A stretch of DNA of 25,288 bases from SCRD01 sp046705285. GTDB lineage: Bacteria > Acidobacteriota > Terriglobia > UBA7540. Of the stretch, positions 1 through 7,558 are shown piece by piece; the first letter of the stretch is position 1; the number at the start of each line of letters is the position of its first letter. Location of the stretch: positions 1 to 25,288 of the forward strand of contig JBJKQK010000132.1 of NCBI GenBank assembly GCA_046705285.1. Direction: 5' to 3'. The notes under the pieces were generated by a model that made no database searches, was not told the origin of the DNA, and was given only the letters and a program-made list of their open reading frames with translations. The position numbers and the translations under genes were made by a program.

Positions 1-178
1 CCGCCCGCAGTTCAAGAAACTGCCTCCACTCGAACTTAGCTCCCGCCGGACACACTGGCGCAATTGCAAGGCCGTGCCTTTATACTATTGTTTTCTCGGG
101 GCTTAAAGAATTCATCGTTTGTCTGCCGCTGCTTGTTCAGTCGAAGGTGTCAAGTCAATGAGCTGTCGATAAAATGCG
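1..178. other. Leading intergenic stretch
   Basis: No gene is visible here. The only recognisable signal is a good -10-like hexamer, TATACT at 81-86, placed 92 bases before the serine hydrolase start. No convincing -35 lies at 16-18 bases upstream, so it is at best a weak or activator-dependent promoter. There is no clear Shine-Dalgarno sequence before the ATG pair at 179 and 182. Confidence 0.4.
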
Positions 179-2146
179 ATGATGGCAGGGACAAAGAAGG
201 GAATGACGCGATCAGGTAAGGGCAAGAAAAGGGTGGTCTACGCGTGGGCCATACTCTTCTCGTCGATCTCTGGGAGCCTGTTGCTGCGCGCAGCCGGCAG
301 GTCGAAGCAGGCTCAACCGGAAAACCAGGGAATATGGAAAGCAGGTGAAGTGCAGGCTTTCTTTGACGGCTTCTTTGCGCGGTCAATGGCCAAGTGGCAC
401 ATCCCCGGCGCGGCCTTTGTGCTGGTGAAGAGTGGGAAGGTTGTTTTTATCAAGGGCTACGGTTACGCGAACCTGGAAAAGGGGATCCCGGTCAATCCGG
501 ACCAGACGATTTTCCGGGTGGCATCGGTTTCAAAAGTTTTCACGGCCACGGCGGCGATGCAGTTGGTCGAGAGTGGCAAGCTGGACCTGCATGCGAACGT
601 CAACCAGTACCTGACGCGCTTCAAGGTTCGCGATCCATATTCACAGCCAGTGACGCTGGCCGAACTGCTGACGCATTCCGCGGGTCTTGACGCCAGCGTC
701 ATTGGGATAGCCGTCCGCCGCCCGTCGCAGATCACTCCGCTTGGAACATTTCTCGCGCAGCGTATGCCTTCGGTGGTGATGCCGCCCGGGAAAATCTACA
801 GTTATTCCAGCTTTGGAATTGCGCTCGCGGGCTACCTGGTGCAGAAGATTTCCGGCGAGCCTTACGACGCCTATATCGAAAAGAACATCCTTCAGCCCCT
901 TGATATGCGCGACAGCAGCTTTCGGCTGACCCAGGAAATGGCGGCGAAGGTTGCCACCGGGTATGAATACCGCAAAGGCCGTTATCGTCCGGAGCCGCTC
1001 GATTATTTCAACATTGCTCCGGCGGCGGGGCTTTTTTCGACGGCGTCTGACATGGCGCACTTTCTGATCGCACAAATGGAAGACGGCCGGTACGAGGGCG
1101 CGCGGATTCTGAGCGAGGCCACGGCGCGCGAGATGCACCGCAGGCAGTTTGCCGAGGACCCGCGTCTGGCGGGTCGCACCTTCGGTTTTTATGAGCGCTA
1201 CGTGAATGGATACCGTGCCATCGGCCATGGGGGAAACATTCGAGGTTTCGCCAGCCTGCTGATGCTGGTGCCGAAACAACACGTGGGATTCTTCGTGGTT
1301 TTCAATCGCGATGAGTCCCGGTTCGAGGGCGATCTCATCCACAGTTTTTTCGACCACTTTTATCCGGCGAAGAACAACAACGAACCAGCCAGGCCGATGC
1401 AAGTCTCAGCTGCGGACCTCCGGAATTTCACGGGCGTCTACCGCAGCAATCCTTATTCGCGCCACACGCTTGAGAAGCTGATCACTCTCTACTGGCAATT
1501 TCACATCACGGCCAGCCCGGACGGTTCGCTGGAATTCCATTATCCCCACCACTTCAAACCTCCGGAACGGTGGATACCTCTCGCACGCGATTATTTCTGG
1601 TGCAGCGATGGCCAGGGCCATGCCGTGTTCGAAACCGGCAGCAGCGGGCGCGTCACTTACCTGTTCACAGACCGCGACAGCTACGAGAAGGTGCCGTGGT
1701 ATGGAACAGCGGCATTTCAGGTGGCGCTGGTGAAGGGGCTGATGTTGATTCTGCTTTCGGGCTGCGTCTGGTGGCCGGTTGATGCATTGATCCGGCGATG
1801 GCGCAAGAAATCTTTCGAGCAGGCAGGCGCCATGCGCTGGGCTCGCTGGACAGCTGCCGTGCTGGCTCTGCTGGACGTATTCTTTGTCGTCGAGATGTTG
1901 CACCTCCTGACTCGGACAGACGACTGGGACTTTGTCTACGGCGTCCCGCCTGACATCAAGGCGCTGCTCTGGATTCCCATCGTGACCACGGCACTGGCGG
2001 CCGCGGTGGCCGGTTTTGCACTCTGGGCCTGGAACAAGCGCTCGTGGTCCGTCTGGGGGCGTATCCATTACAGCCTGATTGCTGCCGCCGCGGCGGTTTT
2101 CACCTGGTTCTTTGTTTATTGGAACCTGCTGGGATTTCGGAATTGA
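179..2146 (+). CDS. Membrane-anchored serine hydrolase, beta-lactamase class C family
   Basis: This is a probable serine hydrolase of the beta-lactamase/AmpC/esterase EstB superfamily (PF00144), placed at the envelope. A basic N-terminus followed by a hydrophobic stretch (about residues 19-38) acts as signal or anchor. The nucleophile motif SxxK is seen as S116-V-S-K119. The second motif, usually YxN, reads Y209-S-S211. The third is H350-G-G. The family fold ends near residue 410, and a linker domain of about 100 residues follows. The last 145 residues hold four hydrophobic segments (about 513-538, 565-590, 605-628 and 635-652), so the catalytic domain is tied to the membrane. The start is one of two adjacent ATGs, 179 or 182; neither has a clear ribosome site. 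The substrate cannot be told: a D-aminopeptidase, an esterase or a penicillin-interacting protein are all possible. It appears to be transcribed alone. Confidence 0.85.
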   Translation: MMAGTKKGMTRSGKGKKRVVYAWAILFSSISGSLLLRAAGRSKQAQPENQGIWKAGEVQAFFDGFFARSMAKWHIPGAAFVLVKSGKVVFIKGYGYANLEKGIPVNPDQTIFRVASVSKVFTATAAMQLVESGKLDLHANVNQYLTRFKVRDPYSQPVTLAELLTHSAGLDASVIGIAVRRPSQITPLGTFLAQRMPSVVMPPGKIYSYSSFGIALAGYLVQKISGEPYDAYIEKNILQPLDMRDSSFRLTQEMAAKVATGYEYRKGRYRPEPLDYFNIAPAAGLFSTASDMAHFLIAQMEDGRYEGARILSEATAREMHRRQFAEDPRLAGRTFGFYERYVNGYRAIGHGGNIRGFASLLMLVPKQHVGFFVVFNRDESRFEGDLIHSFFDHFYPAKNNNEPARPMQVSAADLRNFTGVYRSNPYSRHTLEKLITLYWQFHITASPDGSLEFHYPHHFKPPERWIPLARDYFWCSDGQGHAVFETGSSGRVTYLFTDRDSYEKVPWYGTAAFQVALVKGLMLILLSGCVWWPVDALIRRWRKKSFEQAGAMRWARWTAAVLALLDVFFVVEMLHLLTRTDDWDFVYGVPPDIKALLWIPIVTTALAAAVAGFALWAWNKRSWSVWGRIHYSLIAAAAAVFTWFFVYWNLLGFRN

Positions 2147-2252
2147 GAAATCGCTGGGACTGTGATGTGATGTCGGCCATTTCGTCCGTCGCTCAGGCCC
2201 TGTATATTAGAGTTACAAACGCTGGCGGCCAAACGAGGCCGGGGCGTCCTGC

Positions 2253-2281
2253 TTGACATCCGGCAAGAGGGTCGGTGAATC
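2253..2281 (+). promoter_or_regulatory. Possible promoter of the BBE-type oxidoreductase
   Basis: A perfect -35 hexamer TTGACA is at 2253-2258. At a 17-base spacing, the -10 position reads TGAATC, which matches the consensus poorly. The site lies 28 bases before the flavoenzyme ATG. It is suggestive only because of the perfect -35. Confidence 0.22.
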
Positions 2282-2308
2282 TGTGCGAGGGGTCAAATTT
2301 CTAACAAT

Positions 2309-4105
2309 ATGAACAGAAGAGCATTCTTGAAAGCATCGGGAATGGTTGCACTTCTGCCCACGTCGCGACGTGCCCTCTTGGCCGACGCATCACGCCGACG
2401 GCGCCCGTCCGATCCCGACTGGCCGTCGAAAGCAGCGTGGAAGCGGCTTAATGGCGACGTTGGCGGAAATCTGATTCCAGTAAACTTTCCGCTGGCCGGG
2501 TGCACCGGCGCGCCGGGCAGCGCCAGATGCAAAAGCCTCTTCGAGAATTTGCGGAACCCTTACTACATTCAAGGTCAGCCGGGCCTGACTGAAACGCTGG
2601 GATGGATTGACGCGTGGACGACGCAGCCCAGCGTTTACGCTGTTGCGGCAAGAAATGCCGGCGACATTGCAGCGGCGGTCAACTTTGCGCGCGAGAACCA
2701 TCTGCGCCTTGTGGTCAAGGGCGGTGGCCACAGCTACCAGGGCACTTCAGACGCGCCGGATTCTCTGCTGGTCTGGACCCGGCACATGCATGACATCACG
2801 CTGCATCGGGCGTTTGTTCCGCAGGGATGCCGGTATACCCAGAGGCCGCAGCGGGCCGTGACGATGGGCGCCGGAACGATCTGGATGCAGGCCTACGATG
2901 CCGTGACCACAAAAGGAGGACATTACGTTCAGGGCGGCGGCTGCACAACCGTGGGCGTGGCCGGACTCATCCAAAGCGGCGGCTTCGGCAGTTTCTCAAA
3001 GCATTTTGGCCTGGCAGCGGCAGGGTTGCTGGAGGCCGAAGTCGTCACCGCAGACGGCAAAGTCCGCATTGCGAATGCGTGCAGGAATCCCGACCTGTTC
3101 TGGGCGCTGAAGGGCGGCGGTGGTGGCACTTTTGGCATCGTCAGCAAAGTGACGCTTCGACTGCGCCAACTTCCTGAGTTCTTCGGCGGTGTCTTCTTTA
3201 CTGTCAAGGCCACGTCGGACGATGCTTTCCGCCGCCTGATCCGCCGGTTTGTCGCTTTCTACCGCGAGCAGCTTTTCAACGATCATTGGGGCGAGCAGGC
3301 GCACGTGAAGCCAGACAATTCGCTGGCCATCAGCATGGTCGTTCAGGGAATGGATGAGGAGCAGGCGAGAAAGGCCTGGAAACCGTTTCTGGATTGGGTC
3401 GCCCGTTCACCCCACGCTTATAAGTTAGAAGCACTGCCAGTCTTTTTGAGCGTCCCGGCGCGGAATTTCTGGGACGTCGAATACATGGACAAACATCACC
3501 CCGGGGTCTTTACCAGGGACCCGCGGCCGGGCGCCAGTCCGAACAACGTGTGGTGGAAGGGAGACGGCGGGCAGGTGGGCTGGTTCATCTGGGGAATGGA
3601 GTCCCTGTGGCTGCCCTCCTCGCTGCTCGAAGAGGATTCGCAGGAGCGGCTATCCAGGGCGCTCTTCGCCAGCTCGCGCCAATGGGAAGTTGAACTCCAC
3701 TTCAACAAGGGCCTGGCCGGAGCGCCGTCCGGGGCCGTTGCCGCCGCGCGGGACACGGCGACGAATCCCGCCGTGCTGACCGCCTTTGCGCTGGCCATCA
3801 GCGCCAACGGCCAGCGCCCTGCCTATCCCGGAATCCCCGGACACGAACCCGACCTCGCCGCCGGGCGAAAGAGCGCCCGCCGCATCGACCACTGCATGAA
3901 CGAGCTGCGCGCGCTTGTGCCGAAGGTGGGATCGTACGTAAGCGAGAGCAATTTCTTCGAGAGGGACTGGCAGCATTCGTACTGGGGCAGCCATTATCCG
4001 CGGCTTACTTCGATTAAGAAGAAATATGACCCGAACGGGCTGTTCTTCGTCCATAACGGGGTTGGATCGGAAAGGTGGAGCGCCGATGGTTTCAGGAAGC
4101 TCTGA
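2309..4105 (+). CDS. Tat-exported FAD-linked oxidase, berberine bridge enzyme type
   Basis: This is a flavin-dependent oxidase of the FAD_binding_4 plus BBE family (PF01565, PF08031), probably acting on a sugar, alcohol or secondary metabolite outside the cytoplasm. The N-terminus carries RRAFLK (residues 3-8) followed by a short hydrophobic run, which is a Tat-type signal and fits export of a folded flavoprotein. The FAD domain spans about 105-285. It contains KGGGHS with H141 and GGGCTTVG with C212, the two positions that bind FAD through 8-alpha and 6-S links in bicovalent family members. The BBE tail at about 543-590 has the usual YxSESNFF...YWG...YDPNGLF pattern. At 598 residues it is longer than typical, with an insertion between the FAD and BBE parts. 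It appears to be monocistronic. The substrate is not predictable from sequence alone. Confidence 0.88.
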   Translation: MNRRAFLKASGMVALLPTSRRALLADASRRRRPSDPDWPSKAAWKRLNGDVGGNLIPVNFPLAGCTGAPGSARCKSLFENLRNPYYIQGQPGLTETLGWIDAWTTQPSVYAVAARNAGDIAAAVNFARENHLRLVVKGGGHSYQGTSDAPDSLLVWTRHMHDITLHRAFVPQGCRYTQRPQRAVTMGAGTIWMQAYDAVTTKGGHYVQGGGCTTVGVAGLIQSGGFGSFSKHFGLAAAGLLEAEVVTADGKVRIANACRNPDLFWALKGGGGGTFGIVSKVTLRLRQLPEFFGGVFFTVKATSDDAFRRLIRRFVAFYREQLFNDHWGEQAHVKPDNSLAISMVVQGMDEEQARKAWKPFLDWVARSPHAYKLEALPVFLSVPARNFWDVEYMDKHHPGVFTRDPRPGASPNNVWWKGDGGQVGWFIWGMESLWLPSSLLEEDSQERLSRALFASSRQWEVELHFNKGLAGAPSGAVAAARDTATNPAVLTAFALAISANGQRPAYPGIPGHEPDLAAGRKSARRIDHCMNELRALVPKVGSYVSESNFFERDWQHSYWGSHYPRLTSIKKKYDPNGLFFVHNGVGSERWSADGFRKL

Positions 4106-4185
4106 CAGGGCAACATCCGCAAGCGCCGCAAATTGCAATTTCGCAGACCGCTCACTAGAATGATCGAGAGGAGATCTAAAAACCC

Positions 4186-4965
4186 ATGGAAAACGATGTT
4201 TTGCGGATTGCAAACAGGGAATTCCGCTCGCGGTTAATTGTTGGCACAGGGAAGTACCGGAGTTTCCAGGAAATGGCGCGCGCGCATGAAGCCTCCGGCG
4301 CAGAGATCGTGACGGTGGCCGTGCGGCGTGTGAACCTGACGGACAAGAGCAAGGAGTCAATGCTCGATTATATCGACCGGAAAAAATTCTTCATTTTGCC
4401 GAATACCGCCGGCTGCTACAACGCGGACGAAGCCGTTCGAACCGCGCGGCTGGCGCAAGAAGTGGGCTTATCGAACTGGATCAAGCTGGAAGTGATCGGA
4501 GACCAGAAAACGCTTTTCCCGGACAATTTCGAACTGGTGAAAGCGACTGAAACGCTGGTGCATGAGGGTTTCGTTGTCATGCCTTACACAAACGATGACC
4601 TGGTGACCGCGCGGCGGCTGATCGATGCGGGAGCCGCAGCGGTGATGCCGCTGGGCGCGCCGATTGGCTCCGGAATGGGCATTCAGAACCTCGCCAATCT
4701 GCGTATCCTGCGCGAGAGGATCACAGAAGTTCCTCTCATTGTTGATGCCGGAGTGGGCACGGCCTCCGACGCCGCCGTCGCCATGGAAATGGGCGCGGAC
4801 GGCGTGCTGATGAACACCGGAATCGCCGGAGCGCAGGACCCCGTGCTGATGGCTGAAGCCATGAAACATGCCATCGCAGCGGGCCGCAAGGCCTACCTGG
4901 CCGGGCGCATTCCCAAGAAGCTCTATGCCACCGCCTCGAGTCCGCTGGAAGGCGTGGTTCGCTGA
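4186..4965 (+). CDS. thiG: Thiazole synthase ThiG
   Basis: ThiG makes the thiazole phosphate half of thiamine from deoxyxylulose 5-phosphate, the ThiS thiocarboxylate and dehydroglycine, in the cytoplasm. The 259 residues are full length for a ThiG TIM barrel. IVGTGKY near the N-terminus, K100 in the IKLEVIGD strand (the Schiff-base lysine), the PLGAPIGSGMGI segment and the DAGVGTASDAA phosphate-binding loop are all recognisable. A GAGGAG ribosome site lies at 4169-4174. No thiS, thiF, thiH/thiO or thiE lies beside it, and the short leader shows no TPP riboswitch core. The rest of the pathway must therefore be elsewhere, or thiG stands alone. It is convergent with ftsB. Confidence 0.96.
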   Translation: MENDVLRIANREFRSRLIVGTGKYRSFQEMARAHEASGAEIVTVAVRRVNLTDKSKESMLDYIDRKKFFILPNTAGCYNADEAVRTARLAQEVGLSNWIKLEVIGDQKTLFPDNFELVKATETLVHEGFVVMPYTNDDLVTARRLIDAGAAAVMPLGAPIGSGMGIQNLANLRILRERITEVPLIVDAGVGTASDAAVAMEMGADGVLMNTGIAGAQDPVLMAEAMKHAIAAGRKAYLAGRIPKKLYATASSPLEGVVR

Positions 4966-4993
4966 AGCGGATTTCTCTTTCCCTGGAGAGGGT

Positions 4994-5039
4994 CCACCCG
5001 GCGCATTGTGACGATTCTGATGAAAAGCTTCGCGGGTGG
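4994..5039. terminator. Inverted repeat between convergent thiG and ftsB
   Basis: CCACCCG (4994-5000) and CGGGTGG (5033-5039) form a perfect 7-bp stem with a 32-base loop, between the 3' ends of thiG and ftsB. There is no T tract on either side, so it is only a possible bidirectional or Rho-assisted end. Confidence 0.25.
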
Positions 5040-5044
5040 CGCGC

Positions 5045-5413
5045 TTAGTGCCAGCGCTTGCTTTTTCCGGGCGAGGTTTGCGGGGCGCTGGCCGTGGTCT
5101 GGGGGGCCTTCTTGTCTGGCAGCATATAGACAAGTTGCCCGGGCTTGACCAGGTGCAGTTGGTCGCGGGCCTGTTTTGCAATTGCCTCAGGATTGCTCTT
5201 GAGGGCGTTGATTTTCTGCTGGAGATCCTGATTCTGCTTCGAGAGCGTTTGAACCTCTTGCTGGAGATCGGTATATTCTCTCTTCTGGTGCCTGTAAGTC
5301 AGGTAGCCGTTCTGGCCGAAGATTTCGTGCATGAACATAACCAGGGTGACCAGCGCGAGCACGAAAACGGCGTTGCGCTTGAGCGTTTTGCGATCCCAGT
5401 CATGAAAACTCAT
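5045..5413 (-). CDS. ftsB: FtsB/DivIC-family septum formation initiator
   Basis: This is a small bitopic division protein of the septum formation initiator family (PF04977). In its relatives it forms the FtsQ-FtsB-FtsL complex that activates septal peptidoglycan synthesis. It has a short cytoplasmic N-terminus, one membrane helix at about 15-33, and a coiled coil rich in Gln/Leu at about 44-73. The family signature region NPEAIAKQARDQLHLVKPGQ follows, and a low-complexity Pro/Ser/Lys tail ends the protein. At 122 residues it is normal length. The ATG at 5413 has only a weak purine-rich ribosome site. It is convergent with thiG and divergent from cutA across a 600-base gap. The subgroup name FtsB rather than DivIC follows from the diderm context and is an inference. 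Confidence 0.87.
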   Translation of the reverse strand: MSFHDWDRKTLKRNAVFVLALVTLVMFMHEIFGQNGYLTYRHQKREYTDLQQEVQTLSKQNQDLQQKINALKSNPEAIAKQARDQLHLVKPGQLVYMLPDKKAPQTTASAPQTSPGKSKRWH

Positions 5414-5781
5414 AATTCTGCTTTACGCGCTGCAACCGGCTCATCAACCGCACCGAGCATCGCCGCTTGACCGGCGGATGACGACCTCCCATCCTTGCCA
5501 GCGCCAGCGCAAACGCCAGAATACCACCGTTTGCGCGAAAAAGGATGTGCAACCTGCTGTGGTCGCTTGCTTTTTTGACTGCCATTTCTGGTGGCTGAGA
5601 ACAGGCCAGGCTTGCCCGCACTTGAATGTTTCGGCATTCAGCGTGTGGCCAGTCGCGGATTTTGTGATCCATGGCATTGGCGGCGGGCTGACGGCCGTTG
5701 TATCTTGAAAGCGGAATTGTCGTCACTGGCAAGGAACAGTAAAAAGGATTCCGCGAAGGTTGCGAAAAAGGAGCGCGCGCC

Positions 5782-5907
5782 ATGGTGAGCCCGCTTCGCC
5801 TCGGCTTGCGAACGGCACTGAGTGAAGCGAAGGGCTCAGGGCAAACTGCGCGAGACAACTTTTGCAGTTGCATGGCAATGGGAAAAGCAGAGGCTTCTGC
5901 CCGCTGA
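5782..5907 (+). CDS. Candidate 41-residue small ORF
   Basis: The ATG at 5782 is preceded by AAAAAGGAG (5765-5773) at an 8-base spacing, an excellent ribosome site, and the frame ends at TGA 5905-5907. The peptide is basic, carries a CSCMAM segment and has no family resemblance. Residues 11-18 read TALSEAKG, a pattern often produced when palindromic dispersed repeats are translated. The ORF may therefore just overlie a repeat element. Confidence 0.2.
   Translation: MVSPLRLGLRTALSEAKGSGQTARDNFCSCMAMGKAEASAR
5787..5839. repeat. Palindromic element, possible dispersed repeat
   Basis: GAGCC-CG-CTTCGC (5787-5799) pairs with GCGAAGGGCTC (5827-5837), giving an 11-bp stem with a 2-base bulge. A nested CTGAG (5819-5823) / CTCAG (5835-5839) pair is also present. 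The right arm, TGAGTGAAGCGAAGGGCTCAG-like, resembles short palindromic repeats scattered between genes in many environmental genomes. No second copy was noticed in this window, so dispersal is an inference. Confidence 0.35.
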
Positions 5908-6022
5908 GGACGACATGCTGTAAGGCTTGTCAGCAGCATGCCAGGAGGCTGACCCGGTTCGGTTGCGCGCTTGCGGTTAAGTGCGGATTTTGCCGAATGG
6001 GTTGCGTCCGCAAGGAGGATTT

Positions 6023-6370
6023 GTGACCGACAAAGTTGTCATTATGGTTACGGCTGCCAGCCGCCGGGAATGCCGCAAGATCGCCAAGCGGCTGATCGAT
6101 CAAAAACTGGCGGCCTGCGTCAACATCACACAGCCGATCCAGTCGCTCTACCGCTGGGAGGGGAAGATCGATGAGAGCAAGGAATTCCTGATGTTCATCA
6201 AAACCAACCGGAACCTGTTTCCGCAGATCAAGGCGGAGATTTCGCTGATTCACTCCTACCACACCCCGGAGATCATCTGCCTGCCCATTATCGATGGCTC
6301 GCCGAACTACCTGCAGTGGATCAGCGACTCAGTGCGCCCGGCCGAAAAAGTGGAGGAGCCGCAGGAATGA
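6023..6370 (+). CDS. cutA: CutA divalent-cation tolerance protein
   Basis: CutA is a small trimeric ferredoxin-like cytoplasmic protein linked to copper and divalent-cation tolerance; its molecular role remains debated. The 115 residues match the family length. The typical CutA segments are present: the VTAASRRECRKIAKRLIDQKLAACVN start, the IQSLYRWEGKI strand, the EFLMFIKT strand, and HSYHTPEIICLPI near the end. An ATG at 5981 is in frame. GTG 6023 is preferred because AAGGAGG (6012-6018) sits 4 bases before it and the family begins right there. It appears to be monocistronic. Confidence 0.95.
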   Translation: MTDKVVIMVTAASRRECRKIAKRLIDQKLAACVNITQPIQSLYRWEGKIDESKEFLMFIKTNRNLFPQIKAEISLIHSYHTPEIICLPIIDGSPNYLQWISDSVRPAEKVEEPQE

Positions 6371-6752
6371 AGCTCTTTGCGGCCTAACGCGAGCAGATGG
6401 ATTCTGGAAGACTCGCCCGGCGACGGACCCGTGCCACTGGCTCCATGCAGGTCCAGACACATAAACTTTCTCGCTACCGTTTTGCCTTCCCACATTGACC
6501 TTTCGAGCCGGAATGTGCAACTTTTACCGGCTGCTCAAAAGATGTTCCTTCTTGCCTGGCGGGAGGTAACGCAATTTCAAGGACTTATTGTGTTTGGCAA
6601 TGTTTTTGCTTGCGGGGCTGGAGGGTAGCATCCCTCACAATTCCGTGTAACCAGCGTCACAGCCACATGAAAAGCTCTGAGAGATGATTTCAATGTATAG
6701 GGCAAAAGGCCCAGGCGGGCCATTTCCGAGACAAACGAAGGAGGGTATGACT
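6371..6752. other. Intergenic region between cutA and small secreted protein gene
   Basis: No gene is supported here. The region contains a CRP-type palindrome (6646-6661), a TATAGG -10-like hexamer (6696-6701) and a small GGCCC/GGGCC hairpin (6705-6718) shortly before the ribosome site of the next gene. No terminator for cutA was recognised. Confidence 0.4.
6646..6661. promoter_or_regulatory. CRP-family operator-like palindrome
   Basis: TGTAA-CCAGCG-TCACA matches the CRP consensus TGTGA-N6-TCACA at 9 of 10 defined positions. It is centred about 100 bases before the small secreted protein's start and about 42 bases before a TATAGG hexamer. A second such site precedes the next gene. Confidence 0.4.
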
Positions 6753-7304
6753 ATGCAAAAGGTTCGATATGCATTAGGCCTTGCGCTTTTTCTGGCGGCG
6801 ACCCTCTACCTGCTGCCTGCCCTCCAGGCTGCAGATGAGCCAGTGGCGGATTCGCCGGAGGTGTCAGATCTGCTGGCACAAGCCAAGACGCATGCAGTGC
6901 AACTCAGAAATGACGCGGATGAGATGCACAACTTCAGCTTGTCGAACTTGTCGTGGCGAAGCCATTCTGAGCAGATCACGACGATCAAGGACCACGTGAA
7001 CAGTCTGGGCAAGCTGCTTCAGCAAATGAGCGAAATGCGTGAGTCAGCTTCGCCCTGGCAGCAACAGGCCATGGACCATATTACGCCGCTGGCGGCCGAG
7101 CTGGCTTCGAACATTAAGGGAACCATCGACCACATGAATGATAACCAGGAACGCTTGCACCTGCCCCAATACAAGGAGTACCTGAAAGCCAACGCCGAGG
7201 TTTCCAGCGAATTGTCGAAGCTGATCAGCGACTATGTGTCGTACGGGAAGAGCAAGGCAAATTACCAAAGGCTTGGGTCATTTCTCGAAGCACCTGGCCA
7301 CTGA
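6753..7304 (+). CDS. Small secreted alpha-helical protein, unknown function
   Basis: I do not recognise a named family. The first 26 residues form a clear signal peptide ending LQA|AD. The remaining roughly 157 residues are polar and mostly helix-forming, with heptad-like stretches (DLLAQAKTHAVQLRNDADEM, then a second half with SELSKLISDY), so a periplasmic helical bundle is likely. There are no cysteines after the signal. ATG 6753 is chosen over ATGs at 6684 and 6747 because AAGGAGG (6738-6744) lies 8 bases before it. A strong hairpin follows the stop by 18 bases, so it is probably a single-gene transcript. The CRP-like site upstream suggests control by a cyclic-nucleotide-type regulator. 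Confidence 0.75.
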   Translation: MQKVRYALGLALFLAATLYLLPALQAADEPVADSPEVSDLLAQAKTHAVQLRNDADEMHNFSLSNLSWRSHSEQITTIKDHVNSLGKLLQQMSEMRESASPWQQQAMDHITPLAAELASNIKGTIDHMNDNQERLHLPQYKEYLKANAEVSSELSKLISDYVSYGKSKANYQRLGSFLEAPGH

Positions 7305-7321
7305 GTGGCATAAACCTTGCA

Positions 7322-7350
7322 GGTGGCGCGGCGTAAGCTACCGCGCCACC
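7322..7350 (+). terminator. Strong 10-bp hairpin after the small secreted protein gene
   Basis: GGTGGCGCGG (7322-7331) and CCGCGCCACC (7341-7350) pair perfectly around a 9-base loop, 18 bases after the stop codon. No T tract follows (GTACTTGCG), so it is either a non-canonical terminator or a 3' stabilising stem. Confidence 0.5.
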
Positions 7351-7542
7351 GTACTTGCGTAATCTTCTCGGGCGTTTCCCGCCTGAGTTTGCGCGCCCTG
7401 CAGGTTCCGACTGCTGATCTGCGCGGCGAATTTTCCATCACACTCTGCTCACGGACGGCAACCATGTAGCCAGCCATGGAGATCGGAAAGGCGGCAGCGC
7501 CCGGCTTGTTCCGCGCGCAATACAGGCCTGTGGCTCGCCTTA

Positions 7543-7558
7543 CGTGACGGCAGTCACA
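7543..7558. promoter_or_regulatory. Second CRP-family operator-like palindrome
   Basis: CGTGA-CGGCAG-TCACA matches TGTGA-N6-TCACA at 9 of 10 positions and has perfectly symmetric GTGA/TCAC arms. It lies about 140 bases before the M48 start and about 38 bases before a TATAGG hexamer (7589-7594). Confidence 0.42.

Larger units (their letters stand above)
5414..6022. other. 600-base gap between divergent ftsB and cutA
   Basis: This holds the promoters of two divergent genes but is much longer than needed for that. An 8-bp hairpin is formed by GCGCAAAC (5507-5514) and GTTTGCGC (5529-5536). A palindromic element spans 5787-5839, and a 41-codon ORF with a perfect ribosome site lies at 5782-5907. 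The minus-strand open frame through the region has a composition unlike a protein and is not called. No tRNA, SRP RNA, tmRNA or RNase P core was recognised. Confidence 0.4.

Noticed and set aside
4106..4185. Searched for a TPP riboswitch before thiG
   Set aside because: The 80-base leader lacks the CTGAGA and ACCTGA core elements.
5400..5939. 179-codon minus-strand frame in the ftsB/cutA gap
   Set aside because: It overlaps the ftsB start, lacks a ribosome site, and reads as random composition with no domain.
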